Below are positions 9,794 to 21,085 of a stretch of DNA of 64,000 bases, one piece after another. Position 1 is the stretch's first letter, and every line of letters begins with the position of its first letter. The DNA comes from Pilaira anomala. Its lineage: Eukaryota > Mucoromycota > Mucoromycetes > Mucorales > Mucoraceae. The position numbers and the translations under genes are program-made. The notes under the pieces are model-generated. The model was given only the letters and a program-made list of their open reading frames with translations, did no database searches and was not told where the DNA came from. Location of the stretch: NCBI GenBank assembly GCA_025716855.1, contig JAIXMQ010000025.1, positions 186,001 through 250,000 on the forward strand. The letters run 5' to 3'.

Positions 9794-12007
9794 ATGGGTT
9801 ATCCTGTCTGTAATGGTATTTTTCAAAACCATATTTATAGATTTGATAATGATGGAAATGCGTATCGATATAACAAAGAGACTGCCCAAGTTGAGACCGA
9901 AGTAATATCAATATCAAATGGGGATTATTCCGTCAAATTCATCAAACAATGTGCCTACAATGACGTCGATACTATTTTTTTCATCGGCAATACTACAGGT
10001 GAAGAGATGGGAGCTTCTGTTTTTTCTGCTATATTAAATTCAAACAATACTTTTGATATTAAACAACTTCAAGATATCACTGATGAAACAACAACCATTA
10101 TTTCCGGTAGCACTCGGAACGGATGCGTCATGCTGGGTTATAAAAGTTCTCTTGGAAGAGTCTGTCTTGATGAATTAAAAAATGCAGCAAATAATGCTTC
10201 TAATATACCAATCGTTGAAAATAGTTTCACTTTGCAGGATGAAAAATTGTATTTATTAAAACCTGAAGGATTATTAGGTTACACTACTGATTTTGGAGGG
10301 AGCATTACTAAAAATCTAAACTCATCACCCAAAGTTTATAAATTTGAAAGTTCCAATAACGTAAACTCTAGTGTTAAATGGAAAATAATAACCAATACGG
10401 ACACTTCTCAAGTTTTATTTTATGATTCAAGTCCTATGGTTCAGTTGGTAGAGGTACTTTATTCACATATTCATATGCATTATGTATAGTTTCTCACATT
10501 TTTTTTTTTTTTCTGTTAAAGCTTGATGACGAAACATCTACTGCAAAATTGATATCTGGCTCAAATCTCGGCATGAATCAGAATTTCACTGTTCTATTTC
10601 ATAACTCTGATATGATTTTCATTGATAAAGACTCATATAAATCTATTCCGATAAATCAGTTTGGTGTTATTGAATCAGTAAATGATAATAGTAGCACAGT
10701 TCCTATAGCACCTCCTAATGATAATGTTGCGATGCTTAAAAATCCAAAATACAATCCTGCAGTAGCTGGTGGATTTACAGTCTTAGGATTGTGCATAGGC
10801 TTTTTAGTTTGGCTTACACTTTGGTGCATTAAAAGACAATTTCTCTCAAAAGAAAATTCTCGATCTCGTGAAATGAAATATAATTGTCGTGACTGTAAGT
10901 AGTATGCTTTAAATTCTTTAGAATATGGAACTGATATGTGCTTCATCAGCAGAAAAAACTGCTGGAGATGATACGACTACAGTAGTTCAAATAACTCCTC
11001 AAATACAAAATATTTCCGAAAATATTCCTGTACCCATAGTTCGGGTACCTATTCATGAACAATTCTTGAAAAGAAGACCAACTTTCCGGCCTAAAACAAT
11101 TGATTCAAAGGCTGGCGAAGGGAATCCTGCAAGTGATTTTACTACAATTTTCAATAATCGATATTTAATTGATCCTACTGTCATCGGTCTGGTTAGTACA
11201 AATCCTCTTCACCATGATGAGGTTTTTATTCGTAAATGTAAAATTGCTTCCAGTCACAAGCCAGCTCTTATTCACTTTTTTAAATACCCGGATGGTAAGA
11301 TCAAGTTTAACAGAGCATTGACTGTATTAAACGCGCTTGAAAATCAACGTGGCAAAAATATCATCAAGTTTATCGATGCCGTCCAATTAGGCTTAATAAC
11401 AGCTGCTGATAGAGGCTTCAAATATATGTTAATTACCTCCTACTATGAACCAAGTCAAAGTCTTGCAGCTCTATATCGACAAGCAATTACAGGAACCACA
11501 ATAGTAAATGTACACGATGAAACTTTTATTGTATGGACAATTTATTCAATTTTGCTTGCAGTAAGGGATCTTCATCGTGCCGGATATGTTCATCGTTTTA
11601 TCACTGCAGATTCCTTTTATGCTAAAAGTGATAAACCTACAATCGATTGGCTTTTAGCAGACTTTGATGAATCGGGTCCAGCAGATGAGACTTATACGAT
11701 GCCTTCTGATAGATCTGAGTATTATGATCCAAGTTTTAACAGTTCAACATTCAATTATGAATCAGATATTTGGGCTCTTGGTCGAGTGATCTATAAAGTT
11801 ATCTCTGGTGGTCATGACTTCCAACCCTATTCAAGTTTAAATTATTCTGATTGTATAGAAGAATTGGTATCAAATAAGACTTATGGTCGAAGTTATAGAG
11901 ACTTGCTTAATGGTGTTTTATGCAACCCTAGATACCATAATCGTTTCGATGCTAATCAACTTGTTGAACTTTGGGAAAGTCGGTTTGACTTCAGCGATGT
12001 TAACTAA
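9794..12007 (+). CDS. Receptor-like single-pass protein with cytoplasmic pseudokinase domain
   Basis: Exons 9794-10453, 10522-10894 and 10950-12007 give 696 aa. Residues 1-300 form an ectodomain-like region starting GYPVCNGIFQNHIYRFD, reminiscent of beta-propeller/Kelch-type fungal surface proteins. One hydrophobic span (GGFTVLGLCIGFLVWLTLW, about 303-322) is followed by basic residues. About residues 375-690 have a protein-kinase-like outline: LHRAGYVHR, a DFDE block, then YESDIWALGRVIYKVISGG. The catalytic loop reads HRF instead of HRD, the DFG position reads DFDE, and no convincing VAIK lysine is seen, so catalysis is unlikely. The intron at 10895-10949 is forced by frame. With the start at 9794 there is no signal peptide, and a stop lies in frame at 9782. 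A signal-like peptide sits one frame away upstream. The next genes downstream are the CotH array. Confidence 0.7.
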
Positions 12008-13174
12008 TAATGTGGAACCATTTGCCTATATTTATAGCCATAAGCCTTTTACAATAGCTATACATATCTATTATATTCAAACAAAACTTTTTTCATTCTA
12101 ATGCATAAAAAAAGAGTCCTTCATTAATAACCTAGTAAAAAAAACCCTGATAATTTAAGATTACAGAAAGTTGATAGTTTTGTTACAGTTGTACCGGAGC
12201 TGTATTTTTGGATGAAAAGTTTTACTTTTTACCGAAAAAAAAACTAGGAGTGACAATAACAGTAAAAAACCTACTTGTTTTCAAATGATAATATAGTGCA
12301 AATAGTAGTTTTTCGCAGTATATTTGTATCATTCATCAAAGTCAATTGATTTTCTTTTGAAATAATTGGTCATCAATGCATATACTAATTTCAAGTTATC
12401 TTTACCCCTTCTTTATTTTATTTTCAGAATGTTTCTCGAACAAATGTAGTATTGAAATACATTTCTCGGTAACTTTAACAAACAGACAGAGCATGTCTCC
12501 TGATTTTATGTTACCCGGGATTATTTTTTGATTATAATAGGTTTTATAGTTATTATGCATCTAATCTGGAATAAAAGTTTTATGTTGCAGAAAACAAGTA
12601 TATACAAATTCGTTCAGTATTATGCAAACTTTGTAGTTGCATTATATGTAGTTATTTACTCGTTTCGGAAAGTCAAATTTATTTTAATAAGAGCAGATAA
12701 AACATGCTATTTGCATATCTGGTAACACTTTTTAATGATATATTTGAAGTTAGGTATATACATTTCAAAAGTCCCTACTGTTTTAACAGCTACAATTATA
12801 TGTCCTTTTAGTGACTAAGCTAATAGAAATGGGCTATGTAAACACAATTATATTGTATGCACGATATAGAAACAAGTGACATATGCCTATTTTCCTTGTA
12901 TGTTTTGTCTGTTTCTACAAGTTAACCAAGAAGAAAATGGCATTTCAATATTTTTTCAATGATAACTTAATACAGCACCTATTAGATATGAAATTTACAT
13001 AGGTCATACATCCACATTTGTCAATGTATCTTTTACCCTACATATCATTATTTGGGATAAATATTCTGTTATGATATTATGCTCATTTGATGCAAGAAAA
13101 AACAATAGTTTTTTCTACATATAAATACCCATAACGCTTTGTCAAGATAACTAATCTTTCTTTGTAATAAAATT
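12008..13174. other. Intergenic upstream of CotH copy 1
   Basis: AT-rich, with no coding signal beyond short unsupported frames such as 12528-12725. It ends with the TATA box at 13120. Confidence 0.6.
13120..13127 (+). promoter_or_regulatory. TATA box of CotH copy 1
   Basis: TATAAATA, 55 bp upstream of the ATG at 13175. The same octamer sits 56 and 57 bp before the ATGs of the two downstream paralogues. Confidence 0.6.
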
Positions 13175-15163
13175 ATGAAGACCATTTTATCTCGTAAGTA
13201 TAATCAATCTATTTATTTTTAAATTCACTTTGGTATTAATGCGCTTTTTAGATATCCCGCTATTACTTGCTATCAGCTCGTTTATCACAACGGTAGTAGC
13301 AGAATCGTCTATTACTTACAGTGTAGTTGGACTTCCTAGTTCCAATGATAACGAATTTGGTGTTCTCATTGATGATATTGTTTACAAACTCTCCCCTTCA
13401 ATGGAAGACTCAACTATTTTGTTTCAAGTTGAAGCACCCATTGCAGAAACCAAGTATCATTTTGTCGAACTAAATAAGGACACTAATGATATTGTTCATG
13501 AAGAAAATTTTGACCGTCAGCCTATAGAAACCCAAATCAACCAAGTTTATGGTAGAAGCTGGACAACTCAATCTGTCAAAACCTTTAAGAGAATATACAA
13601 GCAGGAGGTATATCGCGATATCCATAAGACCAGTCTTCACCCTGAAGATGAAATTCCTTCTATACATATTGTAGCTGACCAAAATGAAATTGATCGTATT
13701 CACGATCATTATAATCAAGATATAACTGTTCAGGCGAACTTAACTTTAATTGGGTAAATTGAATATATTATTGTAACTAAAATAATATGAGTAATTTAAC
13801 GTTCTGTATTTCTGTTGTTAGTGCGCATGAAATTCAAAAATTCACTAATGTCAACTTCCAAATTGACGGTAAATTATGTCGCTTCAAACCAAAGCCTTCT
13901 TATGCTATTAAATTAACCAACGGTCAACAGCTTGGAGGTTATGAAACTGTAACTCTCAGAGCTGTCTCATCTGATCCTACGTTCTTGCGTGATAAATTGA
14001 GTTTTGATATGATGATTGCTGCTAATTTACCTGGAAGTCGTATTTCATACAAACGGTAAGATAATTGAGCAGCTTTTTAGTTTTACGAGCATAAATAACT
14101 TTTTTTTCAGTGTCTATTTGAATAATGTTGCTGTAGGTTTATACGTATTCACTGAAAAGTACGATAGTGCATGGTTTGCACAAAATACAAACCCTGGATC
14201 ACCCGTTGGTTATAAGACTGGTGTATTGTACCATGGTACTGGTAGTGCAAAATACCCCGGAGAGCTTTCAGACTTAAGATATATCAGTGATGATCCTACC
14301 GTTTATGCGGATCATGGTTATACAATTGAAATGGAAGACCAAAAGGAAGAAAAAGGGTTCACTGTTCTTTCTGAATTTATCAAGTTCATTGACGGTGAAT
14401 TGAAAAAGCCTATGAGTAACAGCACTGAAAACGAAAAGGAAATTGTTGCTGAATGGGGCGAATACATTAACGTTGAAATCTTCCTCCAAAGGTAAAAATA
14501 TTAAAGATTGACTTAAATTATTTTTGACTCTAATATTTTTTTTTCAATAGTATGATTTTCGAGTTCTTGACTAACGGTTGGGATAATTATTTATCTTGGG
14601 GTGATAACTATTATCTTTACAAATGTCCTATAAATCACTTCATTGTTTATATTGGTTGGGATTTTGAGGCAACATTCGGAAACAGCCCACTTCTTAAATC
14701 TGTTCAATTAGAAGGTGATTATCGTCATATTGAAGGCTTCAATAATCGACCTCTTGCTAAAGCCGTGCTTCGAGTGCCTTTCTTCCGTGAGTTTTTTGAA
14801 GGGACTTTGAAAAATATCGCAACATCTATTTTCAATCCTGAAATTAGTTTCCCTGTCATTGATTCTCTTACCGAATTTTTAAGAGAAGATGTTGAATGGG
14901 ATCGAAACGTGCTTAAAATTAATGATGGAAAAGACTTTTTTATACTTCCTGAAAGCGATTTAACTGCTGGGGAGCCTCTCAATTTTATTCCAGTAAATAT
15001 GCCCAAAGACACTGATTCAGTTCTACTCAAAGAACATATGATGATTGTCAGTGATAAAATTGATTTCCAAAGTAGCATCGACGGTCCTACCGGATTTGAA
15101 TCTCTCATGGGCCTTAAAGAGTTTATTCAAAAAAAGTATGATAGCGTATCTGCACACATCTAA
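13175..15163 (+). CDS. CotH-family secreted protein, tandem copy 1
   Basis: Exons 13175-13193 (19 nt), 13252-13753, 13822-14055, 14111-14491 and 14551-15163, giving 582 aa. The first exon plus the start of exon 2 encode a signal peptide ending near TTVVAES. Recognisable CotH blocks are SVVGLPSS, FLRDKLSFDMMIAANLPGSR, VYLNNVAVGLYVFTEKYD, NGWDNYLSWGDNYYLYKCP and YIGWDFEATFG. CotH proteins have an atypical kinase fold; in Bacillus CotH phosphorylates spore coat proteins, and in Mucorales family members sit on the cell surface and some bind host receptors. This copy has a variant insertion in exon 2 (KQEVYRDIHK) where the others share a different short sequence. The end (SVSAHI) has no GPI signal, so secretion rather than membrane anchoring is inferred. 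Confidence 0.9.
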
Positions 15164-17321
15164 AATTTTCTTTTAACTCATCATGTACATTATCTTTTAT
15201 TGGGCCACTCATATCAATCTTTTTAATTTCAATAAAGATATATAATTGCTAAAACTAATATAGATAATTTTTTGATTTTTTTAAAAAAATATGGTTGCAC
15301 TTTTGCTTATTTGTATGTGTTTATGTATCCTACTTTTGAAACTAGTATGGATAATTTTATGTCATTGACCAATACTAAAGCTACTGAGCACACTTTTTTT
15401 TAATGTAATAATTACTTTATTACTCTAATAGCTAAAAATTAATATTTCAATGAAACTGTAAAAATCATAGTCGTATAGCTTCAGTCTCAACAAGAGAGTC
15501 AGGAGAGACGGTAAAAAAGGCTATAGCTTACATAAAAACGTATACTATGTATTCGTTAATATACTATATATATCAAGGGAAGTGATAACGCGTAAAATAT
15601 AGATATCTTTTAGGGAAATCCTCGTTATTAATTTTTGATAGATTCGACTCTGATGTAGATAGTCCCATTTTCAAGCTGTGCTGTGTTTGTAAATTTTAAG
15701 GCGCATCACCTGTTATAACGGATTTGCATTATGTTTGTAAACAGATTAGTTTTGTCTGCGTTAAAGTATAATATGTTCTTCTGATTGTTTAAAAAATAAA
15801 TAAAAAATACCGTATCCCCAAAATTATGTTTTGATTTAATAATTAAATTTTAAAGCCGTTATAGTAAAATAAAGCTTACTATGAGATCATAAGCCTGTTA
15901 AAAGAGTTACAATAAAATTCAATTTAAATGGCTTAACTCATAAAGTATGATAACCCACAGTAAAATTTGCCCCCTTGATAAGCATTGTTTGTGTTTCAAA
16001 ATAATTATTATTTAGATTTTTTAAAAAAGATCTTAACATAAGGTCAATAGAGGTACGCAGTCATGTACATTCAAAGTATCTTATTAAACATTTACAATGT
16101 GCTCTACCAATAGAAGTTTCATGGGTATACCTTTTAAAAAAAACAGTTTTTATAAGCTATAAAGCATTATACAGTTATAGACTTCACTTGATTTAAAACC
16201 CATTTGATACCATATACCTTTGTACTTTTTTTTTTATAGCTAAATGGTAATGTATATATTGATTTGCCTCATAAAATTAATATTTCAGTCCATATTAACT
16301 GTTTATCTGGAGGGTAATATTAAGTGGGTTAAATGCATGCGTCGTCATGCGCCGAAGGAAGCATTTCTTTTTACCGTAATATATCGATGAGTGTTTCTCA
16401 GTAACTACAATAACAAAAAAGAGGACGTCTTCTACATTTTTATTAAACTAAAAATGTTTACTCGACTTTCTAAAGTATATGAAAATCTGAAATTCAAAGT
16501 ATTATAAAAAAGCAGGCTGGTAAAATAAATAATTCATTGAATATGTAAATTCGTTCGATATGAGCTTAAGTATACACTTAAATCGTTTTGTTTATCAAGT
16601 GAATGACAAACTCCTATCTATAATTGAAATAAACAAATCTAACCTAACACAATTACTCGTCTAAATCTTGTAATCTCGAATCAAATATAGTATTAAAACA
16701 AGCAAGCTTGTGCAAATTATTCAGCTATTGTGTATCTTAATAAGAGAAGATAAAATCGAAATGCAGATCAACTAGCGTTTCTTATATTGACATGAGTATA
16801 CATCTGAACTATTAATGTATTAACAACTGATCTTTTGCATTACAACTCATATTCAGTAATTAACTCAAAATGACATATTCCTATGCTTATAAATTTATGA
16901 TCTTAACCTATTTAAGGTATAAAACTAAAATTAAAGCTTTTTAATGGCACATTTATTTTATTTTATTATGTAACATAGAATCAAAAGTTCCTTTATGAAT
17001 CTTCTCTATATTAACAGCCAAATAAAAGACACATATAATATCGCAAGTGGAAAATTTACTCATTTTACCAGCGAAAAACAAAAATTCGTTTTCTACGACT
17101 CAAAATAGAAGCGATCAAAAGAAAAAAAAGCCAATATATTGTACATGTATTCTCTACAGCACGGTTTTCTTGCATGTGTGTATCTTTAACATCCATATAT
17201 GCTAAGAACCAGAATACACACCCCTTCATTTTTCTGTAGCAATAAAGAAGGATAGTTGATTTATATATAAATATCCATTTTCTAAAAATAATAAAGGTTT
17301 TTGTAAAGATATAACTTAAAC
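15164..17321. other. Intergenic between CotH copies 1 and 2
   Basis: About 2.2 kb of AT-rich DNA with scattered stops in all frames. No gene, RNA or element was recognised except the TATA box at 17266. Confidence 0.6.
17266..17273 (+). promoter_or_regulatory. TATA box of CotH copy 2
   Basis: TATAAATA, 56 bp before the ATG at 17322, matching the spacing in copies 1 and 3. Confidence 0.6.
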
Positions 17322-19296
17322 ATGAGACCTGTTCTATCTCGTAAGTAGCTTACTATTATATAATTTAGTTTTTAGCACATACTAATATCCTTTCTAGCTA
17401 TTCCATTGCTATTTGCCATTGGCTCTTTTATAACAACAGTAGTAGCAGATTCTACTGTTACATATAGTGTAGTAGGTCTTCCAAGTTCTAGTGATAACCA
17501 ATTTGCTGTTCTCGTTGACGAAGTCATGTATAAACTATCTCCCTCCAATGAAGATTCTACTATTTTATTCCGCGTTGAAGCTCCTATTGCTGAAACCAAT
17601 TACCGCTTCGTTGAACTCAAGAAGGATACTGACGATATTGTTCACGAAGAAGAGTTTGACCGAGAGCCAATTGATGCTCAAATTAATCAAGTTTATGGTA
17701 GAAGCTGGACTACCCGATCCATCAAGACATTTGAAAGAATTTTCCCTGAGGTAGGAGCTCGTCACAAGACTGACCTTCATCCTGAAGATGAAATTCCCTC
17801 TATCCATATCGTAGCAGATCAGGATGAGATTGATAATATTCATGGCCATTATAACCAAAAAATGAGCGTCCAAGCTGATGTAACCTTCATTGGGTAAATA
17901 TCTAATTGAACTCATTAACATAATTATTGTCTTCTAAAATTTGTAACATATTAGTGCACATGACGTTCAAAAATTCTATAATGTTAAATTCAATATTGCA
18001 GGTAGAGAATCTCGTTTTAATCCAAAACCTTCTTATAGTCTTGAACTGGCTGGCGATGAGCTACTTGGTGGTTACAAGACTTTAAGGCTCAGAGCTGCTG
18101 CAACAGATCCTACTTTCTTACGTGACAAAATGAGTTTCGATATGATGGCTGCTGCTGGTTTACCCGGAACCCATGTTTCATATAAGCGGTATGAGATTTG
18201 TATTTTTTATATGACAAAAAAGACTCATAGTTATTTAGTGTTTATTTAAATGATATTGCTATTGGTTTATATGTATTTACTGAAAATATTGATAAATCAT
18301 GGATCGATCAAAATGCAAACCCTTTTACCCCTGCTGAATATAAAAATGGTGTTTTGTATAAAGGTTCCGGTAGCACTAAATTTCCAGGAGAATTTTCTGA
18401 TTTACGTTACATTAGCGATGATCCTTCAATCTATACCGAACATGGTTATACACTTGAGCTCGAAGATAGATCTGGAGAAAAAGGATTTACTCTCCTCAAC
18501 GACTTCATCAAATATATCGATGATGAATTGAAGAAACCTATTAGTAACAGTACCGAAAATGAAAAAGAAATTATTGCTGAATGGTACAAATATGTTGGTG
18601 TTAACAATTTTCTTCGCAAGTATGTACAAAAAAAAAAATTAAATTAAGCATGAAGTGAATTTTGACTAACATATATTTATTAGCATGATTTTCGAGTTCT
18701 TGGTTACTGGTTGGGACAATTACTTATTCTGGGGCGATAACTATTTCCTTTATAAGTGTCCTATTAACCATTTCTTTGTATATTTTGGTTGGGATATGGA
18801 AGCAACTTTTGGAGATAGTCCCCTTCCTATTTCTGTTCAGTTAGAAGGCGATTACCGTCATGTCGAGGGTTTCCAAAATCGTCCTCTTCCCAAAGCTTTA
18901 CTCAGAGTTCCTGTCTTCCGTAACTATTTTGAAGAGACATTAAAAAATATTACTACAACCATTTTCAATCCTGAAATTAGTTTCCCCATTATCGATTCAC
19001 TTGTGGAACTCTTAAGAGAAGATGTTGAATGGGATCAAAGCCTTCCTAGAATCAATATGGATAAAGATTTTTCAAATCCTCCTGAAAAGGATCCAATGGG
19101 AGGAGAGCTCATCAGTGCTGGTCCTTTAAATATGCCCAGAGATACGGACCTTTCCTTATCCAAGGAGCATAATGAAATTAGTCGAGATGTCATTGATTTC
19201 CAAACTAGTATTGACGGTCCCACTGGATACAACTCTTTAATGGGTCTTAAAGAATATATTCAAGGAAAGTTTGACAGCGTTAGTGCACATATCTAA
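17322..19296 (+). CDS. CotH-family secreted protein, tandem copy 2
   Basis: Exons 17322-17340 (19 nt), 17398-17893, 17955-18188, 18239-18619 and 18684-19296, giving 580 aa. Exon lengths are 19/496/234/381/613, and intron phases match copies 1 and 3. The signal peptide (IPLLFAIGSFITTVVADS) is split by intron 1. CotH blocks are FLRDKMSFDMMAAAGLPGTH, GWDNYLFWGDNYFLYKCP and YFGWDMEATFG. The 3' part of exon 2 (about 17728-17893) is about 96% identical to copy 3, while the upstream part of the same exon is much less similar. The C-terminus (SVSAHI) lacks a hydrophobic GPI signal. A surface or secreted role is inferred from the family; kinase activity and host binding are not shown by the sequence. 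Confidence 0.9.
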
Positions 19297-20430
19297 AACT
19301 TTTGTCAACGTACATGTTGTATTATTATAGACTATATTATACTCTATTTCTTTCCTATTAACTTTAAAATAATAAAATAAACTTCGGTTGGTTTAAAAAA
19401 AATAGCAAACGTTAATAATGTCTCATATTGTTTTTGAGAAGTACAAATTTGTAGTTTATTTCACATGGTATCTAATTCAGTAAAAACATTGTAAGATATT
19501 ATAATTATATTTCGTTTAAGACAGAAATATAATTTATACTATTCTCCTGACTTACCATACAAAGCCATTTTCCTTGGTTATTTTACGATACTTCAATTGC
19601 TCTGTTTCAAAGTTTCTTACAGTGGATAAGTTTAATTGCAGCGTCAAACAAGGAGACACACACATTAGAGCCCAAGTATCTTCTCTTATAATTTAATGAG
19701 CTCTTTAACAGTCTCTTCTAGTTCTTTCAGAATTTGTTTCCCATTAGTTATTTGGGTGTTAAACTAGAATTCTAGATATACATCTAACTATTATATTCCC
19801 AAATGTAGTTAAAGCCGGTCAGAGTTTTCTTTTTGGATTTGAGAGGACTTAACGTATTATCTTGGAGCTTAAAATCCTGCATGCATAAGAAAAACTCCTT
19901 GCTTATTTATCGTACAGAATTAAGTATGTTACGACTTTTTAACAACCTTTTTATTGTCATATTATAATAGGAGCGTCGAAAAATTATTTTTCACTAGTTT
20001 TAGCACCTTTTTTATTTCATGATTCAATCGTTTCGTTTAGCCAGAAATACGACGCAATAAAGAAGTAAAAAGAAAATATCATAATTCTTATAGAGCTGTA
20101 TCTTTAATAGACATCGCTACCGTTTAAATTACTACTCAAATTTAAGCACAGTTTCTGAACCATAACTACGCACAACTGATACACTAATAATAACCTTTCT
20201 ACAACCCCTCTCGTATACATGACGTTTTTTTTTTCACATAACATATTGACAATCATTTCTCGGTAACGGTATAAATTAAAAATTATATGTTGTGTAGCTA
20301 CTCTTTTTATTTAAAAACATGATAAAAGACATCTTACACTGTGCTAGCTAATATGAAGCTAAGAAAATGGTAAAGTTGGGTTTCAGAAAGTATTTACTTT
20401 ATAGACATATTAGCTCTATACCAATCAATA

Positions 20431-20603
20431 CCGTACCCGCTCTATTTAAGGCCGTTCAATTTACGGCCATTTCCGATTTAAGGCCGCAATTTCCTGAATA
20501 TTTTGCCTATTTTAACTTTTTTCAAGGCATAAATAAGGCCATGACACGATTTAAGACCGCAAAAGTCTGAAATTTTTTACGGCCTTATATAGAGCGGGTA
20601 CTG
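20431..20603. mobile_element. Tc1/mariner-like MITE with TA target duplication
   Basis: A 173-bp element with terminal inverted repeats of about 23 bp. The left end reads CCGTACCCGCTCTATTTAAG then GCCGT; the reverse complement of the right end reads CAGTACCCGCTCTATATAAG then GCCGT. It is flanked by TA on both sides (20429-20430 and 20604-20605). The CAGT-type end and TA duplication fit the Tc1/mariner superfamily. The interior has several AAGGCCG/ACGGCC subrepeats and no transposase frame, so it would move only by a transposase supplied in trans. Confidence 0.8.
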
Positions 20604-21028
20604 TACAATTACACGATGTTCATTTTCCAGGTAGCTACCATTTACTTTCCATAACCCGGAGTTCAACTTGTACTTTTCTGATTTAAACAGATGTGTATGT
20701 ACATTAAAAGTATGGATTTATTAAGAATTGATCTACTGTATTTACGTCCAGGATTACTTGCCCATATAATAGTCAAACAAGGGATAATTCAAGGTATTTA
20801 AGTGCGTATTAAGGAAAAAGAAAAATAGTGAAATCGTTCTTTTTTTTTATTCGAAATAACATCAATCAAAGATAGAATTCAAAGAGAGGCCATGTAAACA
20901 TACATATGTTTATTTTTTTTTTACCCGGTTTTGCTGGATGCGCATATCCTGTGCTCCTAATCTTACAGACAAGGGGTATAACCCCTTAATTCCGTTATGA
21001 CATACAATAATAACGATAGATTTACTTA

Positions 21029-21036
21029 TATAAATA
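21029..21036 (+). promoter_or_regulatory. TATA box of CotH copy 3
   Basis: TATAAATA, 57 bp before the ATG at 21086, matching copies 1 and 2. Confidence 0.6.
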
Positions 21037-21085
21037 CATATCCTTTAAAAAAAATAACTATTTTTTCAAGATAAAAACCAATACC

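Larger units (their letters stand above)
19297..21085. other. Intergenic between CotH copies 2 and 3, with MITE
   Basis: AT-rich. It contains the 173-bp MITE at 20431-20603 and the TATA box at 21029. The open frame 20367-20570 lies mostly inside the MITE and is not a gene. Confidence 0.6.

Noticed and set aside
20367..20570. 67-aa open frame
   Set aside because: It overlaps the MITE end and interior and has no coding character.
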